DNA of 17,440 nucleotides from Thermoplasmatota archaeon (GCA_018824925.1 JAHJFH010000017.1:1-17440); one strand, 5' to 3'; counted from the first letter of the stretch, positions 1 to 8,049 are shown. Translations and numbers: made by a program. Notes: generated by a model from the sequence alone, not told the origin.

Positions 1-72
1 AATAATAATAATTGTACACGCGTAAAGTAATCTAAGAAAAAACAATGAAAGAAGGAATAAAAGAGATATATC

Positions 73-405
73 ATGACAGAAGAAACAACGAAAAAAAGTA
101 TACCAGAAAAAAAGACCGCAGATGAAGATGTCATATTTGTTGGACACAAACCACCTATGAGCTATGTACTAGCCGTCGTAACACAGTTTAACGGTAACGG
201 CTCACATGATGTCGTTTTAAAAGCACGAGGAAGAGCGATCAGTACTGCCGTAGATGCCGCAGAAATCGTACGCAATAAGTTCGTAAAAAATGCGCAAATA
301 AAAAACATAAGCATTGGCACCGAAAGCATCACCAACGAAGAAGGCAGAACCTCAAACGTATCCTCAATAGAAATATCCTTAACAACCGATAAGAAAGAAA
401 AATAG
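73..405 (+). CDS. albA: DNA/RNA-binding chromatin protein Alba
   Basis: Alba is a small dimeric nucleic-acid-binding protein that coats archaeal DNA and also binds RNA. The 110-residue product has an unusual charged N-terminal tail of about 18 residues, then the conserved core: V-G-H-K-P at residues 23-27, followed by YVLAVVTQ and the highly conserved KARGRAISTAVDAAEIVRNK stretch near residues 50-69. The C-terminal part with NVSSIEISL matches the last beta strands. The position that is lysine 16 in Sulfolobus Alba is histidine here (H25) and the next lysine (K26) is kept. The ATG at 73 follows a purine-rich GAAGGAAT/GAGAT region that can act as a ribosome-binding site. The gene is monocistronic, with a T-run downstream. 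The family call is certain. The tail length depends on the start chosen, and no other start fits better. Confidence 0.97.
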   Translation: MTEETTKKSIPEKKTADEDVIFVGHKPPMSYVLAVVTQFNGNGSHDVVLKARGRAISTAVDAAEIVRNKFVKNAQIKNISIGTESITNEEGRTSNVSSIEISLTTDKKEK

Positions 406-476
406 ATAGGCGATATAACGACCACCCGTCTCATTGGGCACAATCAGTAATACCCTATCTTCTTCTAATTTTTTTT
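404..476 (+). terminator. Probable alba transcription terminator (T-run)
   Basis: A run of eight T residues (469-476) follows the alba stop by about 65 bases. Archaeal RNA polymerase commonly stops at such T-runs. A 7-bp inverted repeat, AGATAGG at 404-410 and CCTATCT at 454-460, lies just before it, but its 43-base loop makes a strong hairpin unlikely. The T-run is the main evidence. Confidence 0.4.
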
Positions 477-547
477 AAAACAAGCACTTTTTCCTTACTG
501 CCAGATAGTCTTTCTAACCTTCGATCCTTGATTTCTCTTTATCATAA

Positions 548-988
548 TTATTCTTTCATATTCGAACCATGCGGTATACTACTCTCACCCGCCATAGCCG
601 TAAATTTTGTACGCCATACCATGATCCGTCCAGTATTCCATTTTTCCATAACTTGCGTAGCCTCACAAATCCGACGAACCGCTGCTCCCTTACGTTGCGC
701 AGAAAGCAATGCAAAGGGTAATTGAGCAGCCTTAAAGAAAAAATTTCGTCCCCGTTCTTCATACGTTCCTAATAAAAAACAGTAGATGTCGTTATCCACA
801 CCTTGATTATGAAAACAGGGATATTCGCTTTCATTTTTTCGAAATGAATTACCGTTTTTGTCACGAGATTCCATTTTACTTAGTATCATAGAGGAATCAT
901 TCACCCCGGTATTGAGAAAAATAATGGGAGGGGGGCGTTCTACATATTTTTCAATACGCGGAGATTTAATGAGATGGGATGCTATCAT
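548..988 (-). CDS. Hypothetical protein, 146 residues, weakly supported
   Basis: I do not recognise this protein. It is the only long open frame in the otherwise empty stretch between alba and the ribbon-helix-helix gene. The ATG at 988 is preceded by a GAGGGGG sequence eight T residues upstream, a good ribosome-binding site. An A/T-rich TTTATT element near 1022-1028 on the minus strand sits where a box A would be. A TTG at 1021 is an alternative start. The C-terminal half reads like a folded basic protein (residues about 75-135, rich in Ala, Arg and aromatic residues, with two Trp). The N-terminal half is polar. No signal peptide or membrane segment is visible. Overlapping frames on both strands are also open, so the region could instead be a decayed gene or non-coding. 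Outside this frame I see nothing definite in 406-1184 apart from the alba T-run and the box A before 1185. Confidence 0.4.
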   Translation of the reverse strand: MIASHLIKSPRIEKYVERPPPIIFLNTGVNDSSMILSKMESRDKNGNSFRKNESEYPCFHNQGVDNDIYCFLLGTYEERGRNFFFKAAQLPFALLSAQRKGAAVRRICEATQVMEKWNTGRIMVWRTKFTAMAGESSIPHGSNMKE

Positions 989-1139
989 AAAAAAAACCCC
1001 CTCATCCCATATATTATTCAATAAATCGTTAGCATTTCTAATTCTCTTTTACCACTCTTCAATAACCGTAAATCTATATTGCATAACAGTAAATAAAATT
1101 ATGTACAAATGTATTTAAATTATTTATCAATTAGCAATC

Positions 1140-1147
1140 TTTAAATA
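1140..1147 (+). promoter_or_regulatory. Box A (TATA) for the ribbon-helix-helix gene
   Basis: TTTAAATA is centred about 26 bases before position 1170, which would give a leader of roughly 15 bases before the ATG at 1185. The spacing fits archaeal promoters. A TATTGCATA sequence overlaps the downstream side (1149-1157) and is repeated at 1077-1085, so it could be an operator. Confidence 0.4.
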
Positions 1148-1184
1148 ATATTGCATACTACCATAATTGTACTACCGTGAGACT

Positions 1185-1367
1185 ATGCAGAAAAAAACTA
1201 CATCCACAAAAAGAACCACAATCAGCTTAGCAAATAAAGAACTCACCGAACTAAAAGAATTAGCCAAACAAGAACATCGACCCATGAGCCGTCAAATCGT
1301 CCACATGATGGAATTTTATAAAAAAACAACTCAACAATCAATTCCACCAAGCACAAATATAAACTAA
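1185..1367 (+). CDS. Small ribbon-helix-helix (CopG/Arc-type) DNA-binding protein
   Basis: This 60-residue product has the layout of a ribbon-helix-helix regulator. A basic N-terminus leads into the RTTISLAN beta strand (residues about 10-17), which in this family inserts into the DNA major groove. Then come helix A (ELTELKELAKQE) and helix B starting at RPMSRQIVHMMEFYKK, where the Ser-Arg-Gln at the helix start is typical of CopG-like proteins. The last 12 residues form a polar tail. The ATG at 1185 was chosen over an in-frame TTG at 1167 because it places the beta strand at the usual distance from the N-terminus. The gene lies about 260 bases before uvrA in the same direction. Solitary regulators of this type often bind their own promoter. 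A role as antitoxin is possible, but no toxin partner is present. The fold is fairly sure and the target is unknown. Confidence 0.75.
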   Translation: MQKKTTSTKRTTISLANKELTELKELAKQEHRPMSRQIVHMMEFYKKTTQQSIPPSTNIN

Positions 1368-1441
1368 AAAAAAATCAGTTAGAAAAAATCATCAATATTT
1401 TCTCCAATACTGCAGATAAAACAATTAAACTCAGCACAATT

Positions 1442-1478
1442 TTTTATACTTTCGATGATGTCATCTCAATATTAAATA
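1442..1478 (+). promoter_or_regulatory. Candidate box A elements for the uvrACB operon
   Basis: Two A/T elements could serve. TTTTTATAC lies around 1440-1448 and ATTAAATA at 1471-1478. The second would start transcription near 1500, just before an in-frame GTG at 1506. The first would start it near 1472. Both leave a leader of more than 120 bases if translation begins at the conserved ATG at 1626. An imperfect palindrome (ATACACGTAT, 1486-1495) sits at the expected start site. Confidence 0.3.
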
Positions 1479-1625
1479 CTCTGCATACACGTATACTAAA
1501 ACTACGTGTCAGATGCTAACGGAAATATTTCTATATATAAACCATTATGTGAAACCCCCAAATTAGTATATGAATCAGTTATTCTACCTGAACCATCAGA
1601 AGTACCTTTTCGGGGGGTCATTACT

Positions 1626-4442
1626 ATGAAAGATATCGTCATCAAAGGAGCACGTGAACACAATCTCAAAAACATCGATGTCGTGCTCCCTCGAGATAAA
1701 ATGATCGTCATCACCGGGCTTTCAGGTAGTGGCAAATCTACGCTAGCATTTGATACCATTTATGCTGAGGGACAACGACGCTATGTTGAATCACTCTCCG
1801 CGTATGCACGACAATTCCTTGGCCTCATGCATAAACCCGATGTTGATAGCATCGAAGGACTTTCACCCGCAATCTCTATAGAACAAAAAACCACCTCACG
1901 GAACCCACGGAGTACCGTTGGTACTATCACCGAGATTTATGACTACCTCAGATTACTATACGCCCGTATTGGCACCCCCTATTGTCCTACGCATAACATC
2001 CCCATTACCACCCAATCACCGCAACAAATAGCAAAACGAATTCAAACCGATATCACCGGGGTTGTTACCATACTTGCCCCCATAATCCGACAGAAAAAAG
2101 GGACCTATGAACAACTCTTTAAAGAATTCAACAAGGAAGGCTACACCCGCGTTCGAGTCAACAAAGAAATTAAACGTACCGACGAAACCATCACCCTCGA
2201 ACGATACAAAAAACATGATATCGAAATAGTAATCGATCGCATCGACGTCTCAGATCGATCACGTCTCACCGAAGCCTGCGAAGTCACCCTACAAAAAGCC
2301 GATGGACTCATGATAGTGCTTGATACGGATAATCAGGAATATGTGTTCTCCTCGAAAATGGCCTGCCCACAATGTGGGCTCGTATTTGAAGAATTACAAC
2401 CGCGGATGTTTTCCTTCAACAGCCCCTTTGGCGCCTGCCCAGAATGCCATGGCCTTGGCATCAAAATGGAATTTGATGAGGAACTCATCATCCCTGATAA
2501 AAGTAAATCCATTGCTGATGGTGCCATCCATCTCTATAAAAACATACGAGACGGCTGGCGAATAAATTACCTCGGTAGTGTCGCTCAACACTTCGGATTC
2601 AGCATCTTCACCACTATTGAAGACCTCACAGATCATCAATACCATACCCTCATGTATGGAAGTCGAGAACGTATCAACTTTAATCTTCGAATGAAAAACG
2701 GGGAAGCCCATTGGCAACACTATGGTCACTGGGAAGGCCTTATCCCACAATCAGATCGACTCTACAAACAAACCGAATCAGATTACCGCCGACGCGACAT
2801 GGAACGATTCATGCACGTCTCACCATGCCCCCTATGCCAAGGAAAACGCCTCAAACCAAAAGTCCTTTCCGTAAAAATCAACAACAAATCCATCATAGAT
2901 ATTACTGATCTATCCATCCAAGACAACCTCCACTTCTTCTCAACTCTACAACTCACCACCAAACAACAAGAAATAGCCCGACAAATACTCAAAGAACTCA
3001 TCCAACGTCTAGAATTTCTTGACCATGTGGGCCTCAACTACCTCACCCTCTCTCGCAATGCCGGAACCCTCTCAGGTGGCGAAGCACAACGCATACGACT
3101 AGCAACCCAAATAGGATCAAATCTCATGGGCGTCATCTACATCCTCGATGAACCATCTATTGGTCTACATCAACGAGATAACAAAAAACTCATCAACACC
3201 CTTCAAAAACTCAAAAACCTTGGCAATACCCTCATCGTGGTTGAACATGACGAAGAAACCATCCGCCTCGCAGACCATGTCATTGACATGGGACCGGGAG
3301 CAGGACTACATGGTGGCCGTATTGTTGCCCAAGGAACACCCCAAGAAATTGAACACAACCCAAAATCCATCACTGGACGCTATCTAGCAAAAACCCTCCA
3401 AATACCCATACCAACACAACGACGAACTAGTACCAGTAACATACACCTCCGGGGATGCCGTGAACATAATCTCAAAAACATCGATGTAACCATCCCTCTC
3501 GGTGTACTCACCCTCATCACCGGTGTATCCGGCAGTGGCAAATCAACCCTTGTCTACGAAATACTCTATAAAGGAATGATGAAAAAACTCTACCGATCCA
3601 GAATCCAAACCGGAGATCATGATGACATCTCCTTCCAAAACCCCCTCGACAAAGTCATCGTCATCGACCAAAGCCCTATCGGTAAAACACCCCGCAGCAA
3701 CCCCGTCACATACACCAAAGTCTTTGATGAAATACGACGGATCTTTGCACAAACCCAAGAAGCCAAACTCCGTGGCTACAAACCCGGACGATTCAGCTTC
3801 AACGTCAAAGGCGGCCGCTGCGAAACCTGCCAAGGCGATGGTCTCATCAAAATCGAAATGAACTTCCTCCCAGACATCTATATCGAATGTGAAGAATGCA
3901 AAGGCAAACGCTACAACCGCGAAACCCTCGAAGTCACCTACAAAGGAAAAACCATTGCCGAAGTCCTTGATATGAGTGCTGAAGAAGCATTAAACCTCTT
4001 CAGAAACATCCCCTACATACGAAACAAACTACACACCCTCGTACAGGTCGGACTTGATTATATCAAACTCGGACAAAGCTCAACAACCCTCTCAGGCGGC
4101 GAAGCACAACGTATTAAGCTCACCCGAGAACTCTCAAAACGCAGCACCGGCCAAACCCTTTACCTGCTTGACGAACCCACCACAGGACTACATTTCCATG
4201 ACGTAAAAAAACTCATCTCAGTACTCAACAAACTCGTAGACAAGGGCAATACCGTCATCGTCATCGAACACAACCTCGAAGTCATCAAATCAGCAGACCA
4301 CGTCATCGACCTCGGACCAGAGGGTGGTGACCAAGGAGGCACTATCGTTGCACAAGGCACCCCAGAGCAGATAGCTGCCAACCCAAAGAGTTACACTGGT
4401 ATGATACTTAAAGAACTCTTCACTAACGGACGACCTTTATGA
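1626..4442 (+). CDS. uvrA: Excinuclease ABC subunit A (UvrA)
   Basis: UvrA is the damage-sensing ABC ATPase of nucleotide excision repair. As a dimer it loads UvrB at lesions. From the ATG at 1626 the protein has 938 residues, the usual family length, and begins with the canonical N-terminus (MKDIVIKGAREHNLKN). It has two ABC modules: a first Walker A (GLSGSGKST, residues 31-39), a second (GVSGSGKST), and two LSGGEAQR signatures each followed by a DEP Walker B. Two zinc modules are visible, CPQC paired with CPEC in the first half and CETC paired with CEEC in the second, the latter needed for DNA binding. An upstream in-frame GTG at 1506 would add 40 residues. I prefer 1626 because homologues start there and a GGGGGGT element lies eight bases before it. 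The gene overlaps uvrC by ATGA. Its coding strand is strikingly rich in C and poor in G. Confidence 0.97.
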   Translation: MKDIVIKGAREHNLKNIDVVLPRDKMIVITGLSGSGKSTLAFDTIYAEGQRRYVESLSAYARQFLGLMHKPDVDSIEGLSPAISIEQKTTSRNPRSTVGTITEIYDYLRLLYARIGTPYCPTHNIPITTQSPQQIAKRIQTDITGVVTILAPIIRQKKGTYEQLFKEFNKEGYTRVRVNKEIKRTDETITLERYKKHDIEIVIDRIDVSDRSRLTEACEVTLQKADGLMIVLDTDNQEYVFSSKMACPQCGLVFEELQPRMFSFNSPFGACPECHGLGIKMEFDEELIIPDKSKSIADGAIHLYKNIRDGWRINYLGSVAQHFGFSIFTTIEDLTDHQYHTLMYGSRERINFNLRMKNGEAHWQHYGHWEGLIPQSDRLYKQTESDYRRRDMERFMHVSPCPLCQGKRLKPKVLSVKINNKSIIDITDLSIQDNLHFFSTLQLTTKQQEIARQILKELIQRLEFLDHVGLNYLTLSRNAGTLSGGEAQRIRLATQIGSNLMGVIYILDEPSIGLHQRDNKKLINTLQKLKNLGNTLIVVEHDEETIRLADHVIDMGPGAGLHGGRIVAQGTPQEIEHNPKSITGRYLAKTLQIPIPTQRRTSTSNIHLRGCREHNLKNIDVTIPLGVLTLITGVSGSGKSTLVYEILYKGMMKKLYRSRIQTGDHDDISFQNPLDKVIVIDQSPIGKTPRSNPVTYTKVFDEIRRIFAQTQEAKLRGYKPGRFSFNVKGGRCETCQGDGLIKIEMNFLPDIYIECEECKGKRYNRETLEVTYKGKTIAEVLDMSAEEALNLFRNIPYIRNKLHTLVQVGLDYIKLGQSSTTLSGGEAQRIKLTRELSKRSTGQTLYLLDEPTTGLHFHDVKKLISVLNKLVDKGNTVIVIEHNLEVIKSADHVIDLGPEGGDQGGTIVAQGTPEQIAANPKSYTGMILKELFTNGRPL

Positions 4443-5989
4443 TAGCACCTGAACACCTCCCTACCAGCCCCGGCTGCTACCTTTTCAAAGATAAACAGCA
4501 ACGAATCATCTACATCGGTAAAGCAAAACACCTCCGAAAACGGGTTAAAAACTATTTTGCTGGACGACCACTCGACCCGAAAACCCAGGCAATGCTTGAA
4601 CAAGCCACCAGTATCGAGATTATCGCAACTGACTCTGAACTCGAAGCCATCATCCTAGAAAACACCCTCATTAAACGACACCAACCCAAATACAACATTG
4701 ATCTTAAAGACGCCAAAGGCTTCTCCTACATACGTATTCCAGATGAACCCTACCCACGTGTCCTCCTTGCCCGGCAACGAACGGGTTCAGGGAAATTCTA
4801 TGGACCATTCATTTCAGCGCAAGAACGTGACTACCTCCTAAGATTTATCAGAAAAACCTTTCATATACGCACCTGTAAAAAACTTCCAAAACGACCCTGT
4901 CTTCGCTACCATATACAACTCTGTGATGCCCCCTGTACCAACAACATTACAAAACAAGAATATAATCAACGCATTGCCCAAGCAAAACTCATCCTCAGTG
5001 GCCATGCATCACAGCTTCTTAAAACACTCGAAACCCAGATGAAACACTATGCACAAAACCATCAATTTGAACAAGCAATGCTCCTCCGTAATCAAATCAC
5101 CGCCATTCAACACCTCAATGAGCGGCAAAACATGCAACGAAACCGTCCCTACAACGAAGACATCATAAACTATACTACACAACAAGGAACCATCTATCTT
5201 ATGTTATTCAACATCTACAAAGGCACCCTTGCCAACAAACAAGAATATATTTTTGCAGAACATGAAGGATTCTTTGAAGAATTCCTCATGCAATACTACT
5301 CAGACAACCCACTCCCAAAAGAACTTATCCTCCCCCATACTATCAGCAATGGCATACAAGAATATTTTAATCACCTTCGAAAAGCTCAGGTGAAAATTAC
5401 CATACCACAAAAAGGAGCAAAAAAACAGTTACTTACTCTTGTTACCAAAAATATTGAACTTACTTTTTTTGCAGATCAACAAAAAATTGAGGCTGTTAAA
5501 ACCAGACTTAACCTTCAAGAACCCGCACAAGTCATTGAATGTTTTGATATCTCTCATCTCTCCGGAACCAGCATGGTTGGTTCCGTGGTACAATTCCGCA
5601 ATGGAAAACCCGATAAAACCAACTATCGTCGATTCCTGATACGAACCGTAGAGGGTATTGATGACACCGCGGCGATAACTGAAATTGTTCGCCGGAGATA
5701 TTACAAACTCAAACTAGAAAATATTGACTACCCCGACCTTGTCCTTATTGATGGCGGCCGAGCACAACTCAACGCAGCCATAGATGGTCTCCGTAGTTTA
5801 TCCATCCACCTTCCCGTAATTGCCTTAGCTAAACAATTTGAGGAACTCTACCTACCCGGTCAATCCATGCCCCTGAAACTCGACACAAAAGATATTGCTC
5901 TTCAATTCCTCAGGGAAATCAGAGATGAGGCACACCGATTTGCCATAGCCTACAACCGATTATTACGAACCAAGGAGTTGATCGCATAA
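4439..5989 (+). CDS. uvrC: Excinuclease ABC subunit C (UvrC)
   Basis: UvrC makes the two incisions around a lesion held by UvrB. The 516-residue protein has the GIY-YIG nuclease at its N-terminus (PGCYLF at 11-16, YIG at 25-27, LRKRV at 32-36, E74 before NTLIKRHQPKYN). A cysteine cluster (C146, C154, C162, C166; spacing 7-7-3) fits the iron-sulfur site described for UvrC. A UVR motif for UvrB contact lies near 196-228. The RNase H-like 5' nuclease has D370 in ECFD, the DD at 408-409, D438 in IDGG and H499 in DEAHRF. The protein stops 17 residues after that histidine. The C-terminal helix-hairpin-helix pair of typical bacterial UvrC (about 600 residues) is therefore missing. The ATG overlaps the uvrA stop as ATGA, so translation is probably coupled. 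Its last codons contain the uvrB ribosome-binding site. Confidence 0.96.
   Translation: MIAPEHLPTSPGCYLFKDKQQRIIYIGKAKHLRKRVKNYFAGRPLDPKTQAMLEQATSIEIIATDSELEAIILENTLIKRHQPKYNIDLKDAKGFSYIRIPDEPYPRVLLARQRTGSGKFYGPFISAQERDYLLRFIRKTFHIRTCKKLPKRPCLRYHIQLCDAPCTNNITKQEYNQRIAQAKLILSGHASQLLKTLETQMKHYAQNHQFEQAMLLRNQITAIQHLNERQNMQRNRPYNEDIINYTTQQGTIYLMLFNIYKGTLANKQEYIFAEHEGFFEEFLMQYYSDNPLPKELILPHTISNGIQEYFNHLRKAQVKITIPQKGAKKQLLTLVTKNIELTFFADQQKIEAVKTRLNLQEPAQVIECFDISHLSGTSMVGSVVQFRNGKPDKTNYRRFLIRTVEGIDDTAAITEIVRRRYYKLKLENIDYPDLVLIDGGRAQLNAAIDGLRSLSIHLPVIALAKQFEELYLPGQSMPLKLDTKDIALQFLREIRDEAHRFAIAYNRLLRTKELIA
5974..5983 (+). promoter_or_regulatory. Strong ribosome-binding site for uvrB inside the uvrC end
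   Basis: GGAGTTGATC matches the complement of the conserved 16S rRNA tail (GGAGGTGATC) at nine of ten bases. The GGAG core ends eight bases before the ATA at 5986. No ATG, GTG or TTG in the uvrB frame follows within 90 bases, so this site argues for initiation at a non-standard codon. Confidence 0.6.
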
Positions 5990-7917
5990 CCGAGTTTAAA
6001 CTTACCAGTACCTTCAAACCACAGGGTTCCCAACCCACAGCAATCAAACAACTTGCACACGGCATACAAAACAACATGCAATACCAAACCCTCCTAGGAG
6101 TAACCGGCAGCGGGAAAACATTTTCCATGGCAAGTGTAATCGAAGCAGTACAAAAACCCACAATAGTAATTGCCCATAACAAAACCCTTGCCGCTCAACT
6201 CTACAGTGAATTTACTGAATTTTTCCCAAATAACCGGGTTGAATATTTTGTCTCATATTATGATTATTATCAACCAGAATCCTACATCCCACAAAAAGAT
6301 CAATATATCGAAAAAGATGCAGCCATTAACCCCCGTATAGAACAGATGCGGCTAGCAGCAACTGCCTCATTACTATCTCGCCGTGATGTCATTGTGGTTG
6401 CCTCGGTATCGTGTATATATAGCGTTGGTGATCCAGCAGATTTCACATCATTAGGATTTGAAATACAAACAGGGCAAACACTCACCCGTAAAGAACTCCT
6501 TACAAAATTAATCCAATCCCAATATGAACGATATGATATGGACCTTGCGCCTGGTCGATTTCGAGTAAAGGGAGATACCATTGATCTAGTCCCCGGGTAC
6601 CGACAAAACATCATTCGTTTTGAATTATTTGGAGATACGGTCGAACGAATCCGCGAACTTGATCGAATCACCGGAACCACAACAGATATCCTAGACTATG
6701 TTTTTATCTATCCTGCAAAACATTTTGTAATACCGGAAGAAAAACAACAACGAGCACTAACATCAATAAAACAGGAGCTTGAAAATCGATTACCAAACCT
6801 TGGAATGATTGAAGCCCACCGTCTTAAACAACGCACGCTCTATGATCTTGAAATGATTGAGGAAACCGGATTCTGTAAAGGAATTGAGAACTACTCACGC
6901 CATTTTGATGGGCGACAACCCGGTGAACGACCCTACTGCCTGCTTGATTATTTCCCTGATGATTTTCTAATATTTATTGATGAAAGTCATCGGACTATAC
7001 CGCAAATCCATGGGATGCACCATGGCGACTACACCCGAAAAAAGGCATTAATCGATTATGGTTTCAGACTCCCGAGTGCTTATGACAACCGACCATTAAC
7101 CTTCAACGAATTTGCACAGTATATGCATCAGGTAATATTTGTTTCCGCAACACCGGGAGACTATGAACAGGAAATCTCACAGCAAATAGTTGAACAAATT
7201 ATCAGACCTACGGGTCTTGTTGACCCACCTGTTGAGATACGACCCATCAAAGAACAGATATATGATCTCATCACAGAAATTACGAAAACCATTCAACGCA
7301 AAGAACGGGTATTGGTCACAACATTGACAAAAAAGCTTGCTGAGGAGCTCTCTGAATATCTTGCGGAAAAGGGAATAAAAACCAGGTATTTACATGCTGA
7401 AATTGATACCTTAGAACGATCGGAAATCATCCGCCAACTCCGACTTGGTAAATTCGATGTACTTGTAGGGATTAATCTTCTCCGCGAGGGAATTGATATC
7501 CCTGAGATCGGGTTTATTGGTATTCTTGATGCCGATAAAGAAGGATTTTTACGTGATACACGAAGTCTTATTCAGATAATTGGCCGAGCTGCTAGAAATG
7601 TCAACTCCCATGTGGTACTCTATGCAGATCATATCACTGAATCAATGCGTCAGGCAATTGATGAAACCAACCGCCGACGCAATCTACAACTTGAATACAA
7701 CAAAAAGCATAAGATAACCCCGCAGACGATCATTAAACCAATTAAGGAGAAGACGATCGAAGTCAAGGATGTTAAGCATATCCCCAAAAGTGATATTCCC
7801 GATATGATTGTGGAGTTGGAGCTTGAGATGCGTGATGCAGCTGATGATCTTGATTTTGAACGGGCAATAGAGATACGGGATAGAATAAGTCGCTTTCGTA
7901 AACAATTAAAAGGCTAA
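5986..7917 (+). CDS. uvrB: Excinuclease ABC subunit B (UvrB), apparent AUA start
   Basis: UvrB is the helicase-like core of excision repair that verifies damage and recruits UvrC. The first in-frame ATG (6076) lies directly before QYQTLLGVTGSGKT and would cut off conserved sequence. The 30 codons before it encode TEFKLTSTFKPQGSQPTAIKQ, clearly the UvrB N-terminus with its F-x-P-x-x-x-Q-P motif. No ATG, GTG or TTG lies between the upstream stop (5926-5928) and 6076. The ATA at 5986-5988 sits eight bases after a strong ribosome-binding site and overlaps the uvrC stop, so I take it as the start, giving 643 residues. Visible parts are Walker A (38-45), the beta-hairpin region (YYDYYQPESYIP), motif II as DESH, motif VI QIIGRAARN, and a C-terminal UVR domain for UvrC binding. 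The family call is certain; the start is inferred. Confidence 0.93.
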   Translation: MTEFKLTSTFKPQGSQPTAIKQLAHGIQNNMQYQTLLGVTGSGKTFSMASVIEAVQKPTIVIAHNKTLAAQLYSEFTEFFPNNRVEYFVSYYDYYQPESYIPQKDQYIEKDAAINPRIEQMRLAATASLLSRRDVIVVASVSCIYSVGDPADFTSLGFEIQTGQTLTRKELLTKLIQSQYERYDMDLAPGRFRVKGDTIDLVPGYRQNIIRFELFGDTVERIRELDRITGTTTDILDYVFIYPAKHFVIPEEKQQRALTSIKQELENRLPNLGMIEAHRLKQRTLYDLEMIEETGFCKGIENYSRHFDGRQPGERPYCLLDYFPDDFLIFIDESHRTIPQIHGMHHGDYTRKKALIDYGFRLPSAYDNRPLTFNEFAQYMHQVIFVSATPGDYEQEISQQIVEQIIRPTGLVDPPVEIRPIKEQIYDLITEITKTIQRKERVLVTTLTKKLAEELSEYLAEKGIKTRYLHAEIDTLERSEIIRQLRLGKFDVLVGINLLREGIDIPEIGFIGILDADKEGFLRDTRSLIQIIGRAARNVNSHVVLYADHITESMRQAIDETNRRRNLQLEYNKKHKITPQTIIKPIKEKTIEVKDVKHIPKSDIPDMIVELELEMRDAADDLDFERAIEIRDRISRFRKQLKG

Positions 7918-7934
7918 TTTATGGGATAATAAGG

Positions 7935-8019
7935 TGCAGGGGAGGAGATTTGAACTCCCGAACCTCTACAGGAACAGATCTTGAGTCTGTCGCCGTTGAC
8001 CTGGCTTGGCTACCCCTGC
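7935..8019 (-). tRNA. tRNA-Leu (anticodon CAA)
   Basis: The minus strand folds into a complete class II tRNA of 85 bases. The acceptor stem GCAGGGG (8019-8013) pairs with CCCCTGC (7942-7936), and the discriminator is A at 7935. The D stem is GCC/GGC. The anticodon stem ACAGA/TCTGT carries loop CTCAAGA, with anticodon CAA at 7983-7981, so it reads UUG. A short variable arm (CCT-GTAG-AGG) and T arm GGGAG-TTCAAAT-CTCCT complete it. There is no intron. Only CC, not CCA, follows the discriminator, so the terminal A must be added after transcription. It lies between uvrB and the symporter gene, on the opposite strand. Confidence 0.95.
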
Positions 8020-8049
8020 ATAGCAGCTGTTGATGAATTCAAATTCAGT

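Noticed and set aside
858..1118. Plus-strand 86-codon frame in the alba-RHH gap
   Set aside because: It is antisense to a better candidate, has no ribosome-binding site or recognisable protein pattern, and its end is low-complexity A/T-rich sequence.
6076..7917. ATG at 6076 as the uvrB start
   Set aside because: It removes 30 codons of clearly conserved UvrB N-terminus, and no ribosome-binding site precedes it. The strong site lies upstream at 5974-5983.
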